DNA of 64,000 bases from Chytridium lagenaria. Its lineage: Eukaryota; Chytridiomycota; Chytridiomycetes; Chytridiales; Chytridiaceae. Shown one piece after another: positions 1 to 11,700 of the stretch. A program made the position numbers and the translations under genes. The notes beneath the pieces were generated by a model that was given only the letters and a program-made list of their open reading frames with translations, had not been told where the DNA came from and did no database searches. Numbering within the stretch: the stretch's first letter is position 1; each line of letters starts with the position of its first letter. The DNA lies in the NCBI GenBank assembly GCA_025449115.1, contig JAHLKC010000006.1, positions 393,501-457,500 on the forward strand. The letters are read 5' to 3'.

Positions 1-3000
1 GCAGGACCAAACATCAGCATCGGTCGATGATGTGCACGGACTTCGGACGGTTGCCTGGTCAAATTGGCCTTGGAGAAACAAGATGGGACCGTCATCTTAT
101 AAGTTTGACTACTTCATCTCCTACCGTGTATCATCTGAATCTGCGCTGGCCCGCGAATTGCGTCTTGAACTTGAATTGAGGGGTAAAAAAGCCTTCCTCG
201 ACCAAGAAGAGCTTAAAGATGGAGAGGTATGCTTCTTCACAATAGTGTGATACTCTTTGCTAAATAACTGCAAAGGATTGGAGGCAAGGTTTCGTGACAG
301 GACTTAAACGCTCCAAAGTCGTTATTCTGCTCATTTCTAAAGGTTGCATTGAGCGAATGAAGAGATCCTCGAGGGATGTCGACAATGTTCTCCTGGAGTG
401 GGAGACGGCTCTTTGTGCACAGGACATGGGCTTTTGCCATGTGATTCCAGGTACGCGGGCAAAGCTATTTGGTTCTTGGTCACAGTCTGACTTTTTACGA
501 ATTAGTTTTCATCGGATTGGGAGAGCTTGACTTTAAAGAGTATCCGAAGGAACGAGCCAACATGACATCGAAGGAAAATGCGAATGATATGGTGTGCCAG
601 CAGAGTGCATTCACCACGCTCAGCCAAGTTCAGGCGATCGCTCGAAGAATCGACCATCCTTATCCCAAGGAAGGGTGCTACGATGAGCTGATCGACGCTA
701 TAGTGAAGGAGATTGATGTATTCGATGGATTGCATATCAGCAAGGCCTCTCGCAGAGCGATGCTTGCTTATTTTGAGCTCGCATCGATAGATGCGTTTAC
801 ATCAGAGCATAAGGATCCTCTTAAAACGTGGATGAGCGATTCAGTTCACATTCTCATATACCTCGAAAGCATTTCGATAAGGCCCGAGCAGTTTTGGAAC
901 ATAACAACACATGGAAGCATTTCACTATCGGCGGTAAAATTTATTCCAGACCTACTAGTTTACTTGACGTTCTTTTTTCAAATCAGATATGGGGTCTTTG
1001 GAGGATTTAAGGGCATTTTTGAAAATCGTTATGATGAAATCGCCACGAAGCGTTGATATCCAAGGCAAGTTAATGAGTTTTGATACCCTTTTATATCTCT
1101 ATGCATGCTCTTGAAAATCTGATTCTATTTTATTACTTTTACATCATGCTCATTTTCGCATTATGCTTTCTTTTATCATTTCAGGTCGTACGCTGGATGA
1201 TGAAGAGTTTAAAGCACTTTTTACATTTTGGGTGGCTTGCAAGGATATGCCAAGTATCGCGTTGACTGGTGGGTTTACCGCCGCCTGGACCACCTTTATT
1301 GATTCTCTTTACAGAATGTACAATAGAGGATGAACGCGACTTTGGTTCTTTCTATTCGTTAGTTTCTTCTATATCCGGTATCGAAGAAATTATATTTTCG
1401 GGCGGAGGTTTGAGTTTGTCGCCTTCCTTTTTTTCTAATTTCCTCTAAAGATATGTACATGGATACATTTACGACGTTTGTTGCTGAAAAGTTGATCAAT
1501 GCAGTCAAAACCAGCGAAAAAATTTCAAGCATTAGGCTGTCATGTAGTTTGCATTTGATTTTGCTTTCATTAACTTTTTTTAGCATTGTCGTTTGAAGAA
1601 GAAGCTTTTGAAAAATTGATGAAAGGTTTGAAAGATACAGCGGTTAGCAAGCTGGATTTGTCCGGTACGCAATTGTTCTCCCGCATTTACTAATTTTTCT
1701 AGGAAATATATTAGATAGCCCTGCCGAGCTTATCGGCGAGTTTTTAAGAAATAACACGACTTTAAAGGACTTTACTTACTCAGGTGAGCTTAGCTTCGAA
1801 AGTGATTTGCTGAGTATTGTCTTATTTACTTTTGATTGATGTAGACAATTACCTTGATGACGAGCAACTCTTACTGATTATCGATGGCTTGAAGAATAAC
1901 ACCACCATTCGCAGTCTCAAGCTCCACGGTATGCAATATTTAGTTACCTTTTTATCCTCATATGAATATTTTGTGATAGGCGCGAATCCCGACAATGTTA
2001 CATGCGATGGACTGATTAGCCTCTTTACAACCTTGAAAACCACCAAACTGGAGAATTTTGAAATGAGCTTTGTGGATGGTATTGAAATCTGAACTTCTGA
2101 TGGTATTATTTAAATACTGACACTGTCAACCTTTTTATTTTAAAAGGCACCGCAACGTTTAATCAGGAATGTTCTGCGGCTTTTGCGGATTTCATATCTC
2201 GGACAACATCCCTTAAAACTCTTGTCTACATCGGTAAGGCCTGCCTTTTTTTTTTTTTTTTATGTTTTTTCAAACGTTGTGGTTTTTAGTTTGGGGGGCA
2301 TTACCTTTACATTCGTTTTCTCATCTAATGCATTACCGATCAAAGGTGGAATCTGCGGAGACACTGAGGCAATCCAGACAGCAGCAACAGCTCTCGCCAA
2401 CAATAAGTCTCTCCTCAGCGTGGATCTTTCGGGTAAGCATTCTTTTATTAATGAACTTTGCCTGTTGCATTGTCTCAAATCTTCTTCTCAGGTGCATTCT
2501 TGGACTGCGAGAGGTTTAAAATCTTGGCGTCGGCTTTAAGCCAAATGGATCAGCTAAAGTCTTTGAATATGTCAGGTAAGTTTTCTTTGAGATGCCACGT
2601 TCATTTCTTGATTTACTTTACTGAATTACTTTGATTATAGGAAACAACGTCTCTGACATGAACATTGAGCAATGGATTCAGCCTCTGTTTTTCCATGAAG
2701 TCACTCGAATCGTTGCGTTTGAACAATAACCGTCTTCTCGGAAACGGGTGCTTGAAGTGCATCGCAAAGATGATTGAGAAAGGAACCTCCATCGCGCATC
2801 TTTACCTAAACTGTTTGTATTCAAGTTTTCTCCCCTCACCCAGTATCGCTATATTCAACACTTTCAAACCTTTTTATCCTTTGGTTAATTATTTTCTTAC
2901 TTACGACTGTTCATTTACATCGAGGCTAAATTTCATTTATAGACAACGGATTTACGGATGAAGGTGCCTACGAATTCGCCTTGGCTCTCCAAAAGTCAAA

Positions 3001-6000
3001 AACGATCCAAAGTGTTGAGATTGAAGGTAAGGATGATTCGATCCCCGATAAATTAACACTGATATCATTATATTCATAGGAGTGCTGTCTTCAAGCAAAA
3101 CCGTCCATGCTTTAATCGAAGCTTTCAAGATTAACAACAATCTGTTACTCAAGTTTGATAACGAAGAAGGTTGGTTTTAGTTCTGAAATTTTGGGGTTTT
3201 AATATTGTGTAGTTTTAAACGATCTGGTCAAATACGAATACACTCTACCGATTCTTTTCCATAAGAATAATGCCGCCAATATTATCCAACCTAGTTCTAC
3301 GGGTACGTACGATACTTTTAGCGCCAAGTCTTTAGGATTTTTCTAAAGTCTTCTGTTTCCGTTTTACAGCAGCCTCGACTGTTATCAAGTTCAATGAAAG
3401 TACGTGTTGGTCTTTAAAAGTTACGATTGCTCCCTTTTTTTTTAAATCTTTTAACATAATGGCTTTTACAGATATTTCAGACACGACAGCAACCGCACAA
3501 CAAAAGGAGACAAATATCAGCACCACAATCATTGAGACAAAATCACGCATTCTAAAGGCATCCGCTCAACTTTCAGAGAAGGAAAAGGACATTGACTACT
3601 TTAAGAAAATCCTTTCCGCTGTTCAATCCATCGGTGCCATCTTTAAAAGAATGAGCGTCACCCACAACTACCTCAACTTTGATCCAACCTGGCCTATCGA
3701 ACTTAAAAACGAAGAACCCTCTATTGTTTTAATGGATCGCATCATGGACCAAGACCGAGTCATCTCAGATATGGATAAAGCGATTATCCGTGAAATCGGG
3801 CTTCGTTTAAGAGCAAAGAAGGTCAATAAGACGATGGTTGAATGGCTATCACAGTCCGACGACCATGAGGATAAGGCTGACGAGGAGGATGCTGCGGAAG
3901 TGATTTTGGACGATATTATGGATCAATTGAATGAAGTGGATGCTGAGGTGGCTGATGAGGCGGAAAATGGCCATGAGGAGAGCAAGAATGAGGAAGTTGG
4001 GGATGGAGAGGGACATCAGGAGTCTGGCGAAGGTGGTGTTTCTGGAGAGGTAGAAGGAGGAGAGGATGCAGAAAATGGGGATGATGATAACGAAAATGGC
4101 GATGATGATTATTACGAAAATGATGATGAAGAAGAGGAAGAGGAGGATGTCGAAGATGATGCTTATAGTTTTGTGTATGATGAGTCTCTCGACCCCGAAA
4201 ACAAAATGGTGACATTTACAGTGCGAAAGTCACAATACCCAACAGTCAAGGTACATTTAAATTGTGTGCCATGATTAACTTTTTGTGTAGTTTGTGAATC
4301 TCCGCAAAGCAGCCGTAGAAAATGATTCAAAGACCTTCCCAACCTTGGTCATTGTGTTTCTGTCTGAATCGATTATCTCGGGCTTGAGTGAATCAGAGGA
4401 GAAGGTTTGGGCGGCAATCAACGCTTGGGATTACATGATGCGTTTGGCGGATGAGACGTTTTTAGTTGTTCTTCCCAGTGAGTATTTTTGACTTGTATTG
4501 GTCGCATTTTACATGTTCTTATTCTTGTTGCTTCACATAGTCTTTGTTGCGACAAATGGAGAAGGGGGTGGAATTATCGGGAATATGATGACGAAACTAC
4601 GACACGCCCTATACTTGGTGAGCTCGAAGGGTTCCGAAACCTTAAAAGACAATCAGGTCGTTCAGGACGCATCGAAAACCGCAGCTGCAGGCAAGACTGA
4701 GAATGCAGAAAAGTCAGTCGCACGCGCCTTTGACACGATCAATAGACTTTTCAAGCTTCAAGGCCTTGTCGTCGAAAATCTTCAACAAGTCAAGGAATTA
4801 GTCGAAAAGATTGTAGAGGACTGCAGGCTTCAGTTGTGCAAGCAGGAAGCCGTAAGGTCTCCCAATATGCAATTGTTGAAGAACTCTGATACGAGGAGGC
4901 CGTCGCGAATGGCTTTACGACGGGGCTGTTTAACTTGAGCGATGATATCACAAGCAAAAACATCACCATTGTCGAGGCATGGCTTCCGCAATCTGTTTTC
5001 ACGAAATTCGAAGGTGTTCTGGGTTCGAAAAGGAATCAACTACCACTTTGACCACTATTATGGAGACGTTTGCCAAGTGCGGTGCTCTTGAGTCCATTGA
5101 TCTTGATGGTAATTCTTTGAATTTTCATTTTCAGTACTGGTACTAAAACACATTTGCAGCTGCTCTCTTCCGCGACTCGAATGATGGAACCGACGACGCT
5201 CTTGCTATTTTGACAAAGACCTTGAAAAAGTCTCGGTTGATTTCGTTAAAGTTGCATAGTAAGTGTCCAAAAGAAAACTGTATACGTGAGGTCTTTCATG
5301 CACTAACGATTTTGAATTTTATGAACATGATCGGTGGTAAGGCAGCACCTGGGTTGGCGAAAGCGGTATCGCAGCATCCCACTTTGAAAGAGCTTCATCT
5401 TCACGGTATACCTCAGTTTTTTTATTCCATTCACGGCATCATCTAAAAAATTATTAATTCTTTAACTTGTATTTGATATTAGGATTTGCGCTACACTTTA
5501 CGAAAGATATAGCTTTGGTTTGATGGAGAACAGGTTCTTACGAAATTGACTTTGAGAGGTGAGAACATATTGATATTCTTGATGATATACGTCAAACGTC
5601 ATTTTGATGTTATCTTTATTTAGGCGGCCGTTATGATGTGAACACATGTTGTGCCCTGCCGCTATGAATGACGAAGGCGTTAAGGCCCTGTCTGATCTTC
5701 TGCTGAAGAACAAGACATTGACTCATCTCAGTCTCCAAGGTACAGTTGGTTTTCAAGCGTTCCACATTTACTTACCTTGCATACCTTAGGTAACTCCTTG
5801 ACAACAAGTCACATGGAGCAAATCGGTGCCGCTCTTGCAAGGAATACCACTTTGACCTCCCTCGACCTTTCCTGTAAGTGAATTTAAAAGTTAATCGTGC
5901 TTTTTTCTTTCATAATTCTCTCTGTTCAGTCGGTTTTCTAAAATATTTCGAATAGACTGCCAGCTGCCTGACAACACAGTCGAGAGATTGACGACTTTCC

Positions 6001-8003
6001 TTCTTCCCAACCGGTCGATTGCCAATCTGGACTTGAGATGTAAGTTGGCCACCGATATTCTTTTTCATCTAACATGATATAGTCAACATGTTTGGATGTG
6101 AGGCTGGAAAGAGCATTGCTGCCCTGTTGGAAAAAAGTCACTCATTAAAATCTCTCAACTTGGCTGGTAAGTTTATTTTTGTATTCTATATGCTTTGAAG
6201 TCCTCTCTGCGCTTTACTTTCGTATTTTCGTTGCCGGTTTGTCATCTTATTCATAATCACTATCATTATAGACGAGAGAGCGACTGCTGCTGCAATGGAA
6301 GAGGGTCTTGCGGCGATATTTAAGGCGCTTGCATCCAATAGATTCTTGCAAGAACTTAATTTATCTGGTTTGTTATCTTTCAATTCAAATTTTTGCTGGA
6401 TTTTGTTCCAGAACGTTGCTTATATTGTTTATTGATAATTTACCAATTTTTGTGTAGGGAGAGTGATGAACTCGGAAAGTATTGCGGCATTCCCGAAGGC
6501 TTTGGAGAAAAATGGCAGCTTGCACAATATTTATATTAACGGTATTATTATACTTATTTTACAAAGCTTCGCAGGCTAATTCTTTGTAATGATGTTTAGA
6601 CTGTGCAATCGAAGCTGGTGACATGTTAAAGATTGTGACGATACTTTCAAAGGCAAGACGCTTTAAGACTGTTGATATCGGCAGTATGTGTTTTTTTTAT
6701 CAATTTGTCTAACCTCGGAAGGCAACGAACTCGATGAGCAATGCTTTTTGCAAATTGCTGAGTGGATCAAGCATGATCATGTCATGCAAATATTCAACGG
6801 AGGATTAAGCACTCGTGAGTAAAATGAAATTGCTGCATTTACTAACATTTTTAAGACCGAGAATATATATCTGCAACGGCCTCGTCCGCTATAATCAGCG
6901 CCGTTGAGACCAGCAATACCCTTGGTTGAATTTGATATCGAATTACCTAGTATCCGGAATCTATCCAAGCGAGGCTTGACCGGAATGTGTGGATCCAATG
7001 CACCGAAAACACAAGGGAGGCATGGAGATATGCCATCTACCATAACGACAAGGATGTCAAGTCCCACCTGAGGAGCCTGGAGAATTTCGCAGCCTTCTTT
7101 GCTAAAGACATGCATTTCCTTATTTTGATGGCATGCGAGTTTGGGGACATTGAAATGCTTAAAGCTGATTTCGAGACGGCTTCAGTTAAAGTGCTGGATT
7201 TGCCGGACCCTAATGACGGGATGACACCTTTGGGTTGCGCCATTCGTGGGGGATTCATCGAAGTCGTACGATTCCTCCTTTACCACGGTGTGTCGCCAAC
7301 AGCCTCGATTGGATACGGCAACAAATCCCGGCATTCTTCTACGCTGCAGGCACCTATGGACGTATTGACATTGCAAAGTTGATTTTGGAAGAGGCCTCGC
7401 CTAATCCTGATGAAGCAGTGGATGACGTTGCTGGCGAATTCACTCGACACGGGATTTACGGCGCTTCATAAGGCGGCTTTGAACGGTTACTATGAGGCTG
7501 TTGATGCAATCATAAAATGTGGTGGTACCCCTGACTTGGTTGATGCTTTTGGATCCACCGCATTGCATGTTGCTGCACGTGGACAAATTCAGGAGGAAGA
7601 TGTAGAAGGGGAGGAAGATGGGAATGACGAAGATTACGTTGGTGAGGAAGAGGAGGGTGACGGAGAAGGAGAAGGAGAAGATGAGGGTGAGGGTGAGGGT
7701 GAGGAAGAACAGGACGGTGAGGAAAGACTGAAGGGAAGAAGCGGTGACTGAGAGTAATGAAGAAATACAAGAACCCACAGCAGACCAAGTGGACAAATCA
7801 GAAGCCACTGAGGACGACACCAAGCCTAAAGTTGATCACGCTCGTGTTATTGAGATTTTGATCAATGCTGGAGTTCCTGGAGGTGCCTTAGACGGCAAGG
7901 GCAGGACGCCTTTGCAAATTGCTATCGAGAAAAAGAACAACATCTCGTCAACGTCTTGCAGAAATTGACATCCGAATTGCCTGCGACGGACCATGTCGAG
8001 TAA
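1..8003 (+). CDS. TIR-LRR-LRR-ankyrin receptor-like protein, copy 1 (5' end outside window)
   Basis: Multi-exon gene entered just before its TIR domain; copy 2 shows that roughly 200 N-terminal residues are missing. Order seen: TIR (exons about 1-226, 276-450, from 506), an LRR array with one repeat per small exon, an unknown central region with an acidic tract, a second LRR array, then ankyrin repeats ending in a TAA at 8001-8003 that aligns with the stop of copy 2. TIR domains act as signalling adaptors or NAD-cleaving enzymes, and LRR and ankyrin repeats bind ligands or partners; a cytosolic sensor is therefore inferred. I see no signal peptide, membrane segment, kinase or NTPase motif. 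Against copy 2 the reading frame is broken by single missing bases, for example near 855, 4890, 5030, 5525, 7740 and 7935. It could be a decaying copy or an intact gene with sequencing errors. Confidence 0.8.
91..545 (+). other. TIR domain of copy 1
   Basis: Three exons encode a typical TIR fold. Strand A reads FDYFISYR, the strand B/BB-loop region reads KKAFLDQEELKDGE and continues after the intron as DWRQGF. A SKVVILLISKGCIERM block follows, then the helix with DNVLLEWETAL and strand D with HVIP/VFIG. The acidic WE in that helix lies where NAD-consuming TIR proteins carry their catalytic glutamate, so enzymatic activity is possible but unproven. Donors at 227 and 451 and acceptors ending at 275 and 505 join these pieces in frame, and copy 2 has the same exon structure. 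Confidence 0.88.
1584..3169 (+). repeat. First LRR array, copy 1: one 27-28-residue repeat per exon
   Basis: About ten ribonuclease-inhibitor/NLR-type leucine-rich repeats, each in its own exon of 81 or 84 bp, for example 1584-1664, 1703-1783, 1845-1928 and 2943-3026. Each exon ends after the first base of a codon following an L-x-L-S/H-G motif, so all introns are phase 1 and exons can be gained or lost without changing frame. Typical units read NNTTIRSLKLHG and GFTDEGAYEFALAL. More degenerate coding sequence linking the TIR domain to the array lies at about 1060-1270. Confidence 0.82.
3459..4940 (+). other. Central unknown region with acidic tract, copy 1
   Basis: The long exon at about 3470-4250 begins with a helical stretch (KSRILKASAQLSEKEKDIDY), then a region around LNFDPTWPIELK, and ends in an Asp/Glu-rich tract (about 3850-4170) followed by KMVTFTVRKSQYP. 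Further exons (about 4291-4478 and 4541-4940) encode a conserved domain with FPTLVIVFLSESIISGL and a helix ARAFDTINRLFKLQGLVVEN. It is conserved in copy 2 at 13000-14530. I do not recognise the fold. A structure prediction of the exon at about 4541-4940 would be the useful test. Confidence 0.6.
5045..6830 (+). repeat. Second LRR array, copy 1
   Basis: About eleven further LRR exons of the same type as the first array, ending in motifs such as LKELHLHG, LTHLSLQG, LTSLDLS, LKSLNLAG and LQELNLSG. The exon at about 5790-5873 is again 84 bp and phase 1. One-base losses break the frame near 5030 and between about 5510 and 5540. The last units (about 6600-6820) are degenerate and lead into the ankyrin block. 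Confidence 0.8.
6960..8003 (+). repeat. Ankyrin repeats with inserted acidic tract, copy 1
   Basis: Ankyrin-type units are visible as DGMTPLGCAIRGGFIEVVRF, TALHKAALNGYYEAVDAI and STALHVAARG. They are then interrupted by an Asp/Glu/Gly-rich insertion (about 7590-7830), after which a last unit reads VIEILINAGVPGGALDGKGR followed by TPLQIAIEKKN. Upstream is a conserved helical lead-in (RNVWIQCTENTREAWRYAIY). Frame breaks lie near 7330, 7460, 7740 and 7935; copy 2 reads through the corresponding block uninterrupted. Confidence 0.82.
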
Positions 8004-8791
8004 ATACTTTAATTTCAACCACTTTTTTATTTCGCAGTGATTCCGTTCAGCTGCGTGCCTTCTTAATCATATGTTTTATGTTCCCCTTAGCCCGCACAAG
8101 TGGTGGGTCATATTCATAAATACCTTTGTATTCTAGTCGTTTCCCAGTTTTACATACAACTAAAAATCAGTCATTAAGGAGATATGCTTCTTTTCAATAT
8201 CACTTAGACTCATACAGTGCCACCATGAAACTTTTCTTTGACCTTCAATAATCCTCGGGGGTGACGTTCAATGCTTGCACCGCTGCTCCAGGTTTAGCTG
8301 AATTCAGTTTTAAAAAACCATTATCTAGTCGCCAAGATGGGTGGGCTTATGTGAGCAGCAATAGATGGGGTCACCTCTAGAGTGCCTATCTTTGCATCCG
8401 ATAATTCATGTACCTATCAAAACCCATTGACATTAAACGTGAACTCACCACCGTTATTTGAAGCGACAACAGTGTGCGGTATCCACTGGCTGTTGAAGCC
8501 CACCTTCTTTACGAAATGCATTCACCATCAATATTGTCTTTTTTAGACGGGGCCAAGAGGTTGCTGTAGCCATGCAAAGTCCATTTTCCTCTTAAATTTT
8601 TGTCATCGCACGCATCCCACCCCAATAATGGATGGATGGATGGCGTGGCATAACAGACCGCAAGTTGTGCAACCTTTAATGGAAGGCTTCGCTTTTAAAG
8701 ACCGAAAAAGCGTCAGTATTGCCACTATTACATCACATCACCAACATCACCAGAAGAAGCCCCAAAGTACTGCTCCTCTGCTGGTTCTGCG
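8004..8791 (+). other. Intergenic region between the two receptor copies
   Basis: No convincing gene. It should hold the 3' end of copy 1 and the promoter of copy 2. A short GGAT tandem run lies at about 8628-8642. Confidence 0.5.
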
Positions 8792-11700
8792 ATGGCATAT
8801 CGTAAGTGTCCGACGTCGGCAGTGACCATCTCATTTGCCGGCTCAATGCTTAATCCAATACTGCTGAATCTGAAACTGCTCTTGCAGCTTATCCAAATGG
8901 CAATCCCCCATCTTATGTCGCCGACTCCATGACACCCCGGCTGAACAGCTAGGAACACCTCCCGTTCCTCCTCGGCGTATAGCCTCCAATCGTGCTGAAA
9001 CGGACGTTGTCGGCCATTTGAAAAAAACAATGCAGAAACTGCAGGAAACACTCGACAACCGCCAGAGTCAGATCGCTCAGTTAACGGCGGTTATTAATAG
9101 CTCTGAAACTACCGCTGCAGCCGCCGTTGTTCCATCCGTTATGAAAATGACTCCAGCATCACCAGATGCACAAGATGCACAACGCTCACTACCAAATCCT
9201 GGCTTCCTGCCGAACTTCAATGGTAGTAGTCTGTCACTTCACACTTATACTAACGCATGGTTTATAGACACTGCGATCGAGCTGACTATTCGAAAGTTTC
9301 TTGAAGTCACTGACCAAGAAGATTTCTCTATCACTTCTGATGAAGCCTTTCTTAACATTTTAAAAACTGTCGATGAGAAACTTAAGAGACGACTAGTGGC
9401 CGACGAGTATAAGCTTGCCGAAATCAAGGCAAAAATTAAAGATAAGGAAAGAGAATGGCAAGATCAGACGTCAGCATCATCCGATGATATTTATGAGCTC
9501 CGGACAGTCGCTTGGTCCAGCTGGCCTTGGAAAAACAAGATGGGAAAATCGTCCTATCACTACGATTACTTCATTTCCTACCGAGTGGCATCCGAGTCTG
9601 CCTTGGCGCGAGAATTGCAGCTTGAGCTTGAACTGAGGGGTAAAAAAGCATTCCTTGATCAGGAGGAACTCAAAGACGGAGAGGTACGATGTCAGTCATG
9701 CGATTTAATCTAAACTTATTCGACGGAAAGGATTGGAGACAGGGATTCGTTACAGGGCTTAAACGTTCCAGAGTCGTCATTCTGCTTGTCTCCAAAGGCT
9801 GCATTGAACGGATGAGAAATTCATCACAGGAAGTTGACAACGTTTTATTAGAATGGGAAACTGCTCTGTGCGCGCAGGAAATGGGCTTTTGCCATGTGCT
9901 TCCAGGTATGCAGCTTAAATATAGCTTTGGCCTTTAGTCTAATTATACTTAACACATTACAAAGTTTTTATTGGGGTGGGAGAGATAGATTTTCAGACAT
10001 TCCCTAAAGAACGAGCAACCATCACATCAAAAGAAAGCTCAAGTGATATGATGTGCCAGCAAAGTGCATTTACAACTTTGAGTCAAGTGAAGGGAATTTC
10101 CCGGAGACTTTATCACCCGTTTCCAAAGGAAGGGTGCCATGAGGAGTTGATCACTGCTTTAGTGAAAGAGCTTGATGTATTCGGAGGAGTATACAACGAC
10201 AAGGTTGCTCGGAGAGCCATGCTTGCTTACTATGAGCTTGCATCTATAGATACATTTACGTCAAAACACAAGGACCCTATAAAGACTTGGATAAACGATT
10301 CGCTGCAAATCATTCACGTACCTCGAAAGCTTCTCGACAAGGTGCGGGCTGCATTAGAGCAAAACAAACGTGGAAGCATTTTTCGATCGCGGTATGTCAA
10401 GAAAGCGTTTTTGATTGAATTGAAGCATGGCCTTATCGCTTTTAAATTTGCTGTGTTGTTTAACATTTTTCTACCGTAGATATGGGGTCTTTCGAAAATC
10501 TTAAGTCTCTACTTAAAATCGTAATGCTCAAGTCACCTACTAGTGTCGAAATTCAAAGTAAGTATACTGTTTCAATTTATCACCCTCGTCGCCCATATGA
10601 TCCTTGAAGCGGATAATTTTTCATTTTTTTTTTGTCGACCTCAAATTAGTTTACTACCTCCTTGACAACGTTCCTTTGACGAATGCATCACTTTCTTTCC
10701 GTCTCTTCACATTTTACCTCTTTCACACTTTCATCTCTAACTTTTTCATGAAAACGTTTCCGTGTACCTACCTATATATTGAAACTCTCTCTAATATCTT
10801 TTACAGATCAATACGTTGATCAGGAAGTGTTGAAAACATTTTTGGCGTTTTGGCGTAGTTGCGCGGAGTTTGAAGAGCATTTCCCTGAAAGGTAAGTCCT
10901 GGTTGTCCCTTAAGCGGCTTAAAATTAAATTTTCAAATAGAATGTTCAATAGAAAACACTACAGTTGTTACATTCTACAACGTTCTCGCTTCCTTAGACA
11001 AATACGAAGAGATCAAATATTGTGGAGAAGGTAGTTTTGCTCATCGTTGTGTAGCAAAGACTGGCTGCATTGTAACACTATTCCATACAGATTCAGTCGA
11101 ATCGGAAGATAAATCCTCTTGAATCCGCTCAGGCTTAATTAATGGAGTAAAAATCTCGAAACACTGAAAAGCATTGAGTTGTCATGTTAAGATCTGAACT
11201 CTATCTCAAACTCACGAATGTTTAGGCTAGCTATTGACGGCGAGACCTTGGAAGTGTTGTAAAGGGTCTAAAAAATACGGCAATAAGCAGGCTCACGTTA
11301 TCGGGTATTAAAACTTGTTTACGTCCATCACTAAACTCTTCGCAGCAATTGCTGGTGATAGTCTAAAAAATGACGGAACTATTCTCGGGGATTTCTTTAG
11401 AGGAAACACGACTTTAATTGACTTCGATTACTCGAGTGAGTCTATTAAATTATATGTAACCTAGTACCTAACCGTATTCGTCGTTTACAAGATAATGAAA
11501 TCAGCGATACTAAGCTTGTAGCGTTTTCCGATGGACTAAAGAATAACACCACTATTCGGAGTCTGAAGCTTCAGGGTAGCTCTTGCTTGTCAAAAAAACG
11601 CTGTTGCTAAAATACACCTTGTAGATACGGATTGCGCCGACGTTACAAGTGATGGGCTTAAACTCATTTTTCAAGCCTTGAAAACAACCAAAATGGAGTA

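Noticed and set aside
3916..4215. Minus-strand His/Pro-rich frame of 99 codons
   Set aside because: Antisense shadow of the Asp/Glu tract in the receptor gene; the same effect produces frames at 7440-7823 and 16861-17290.
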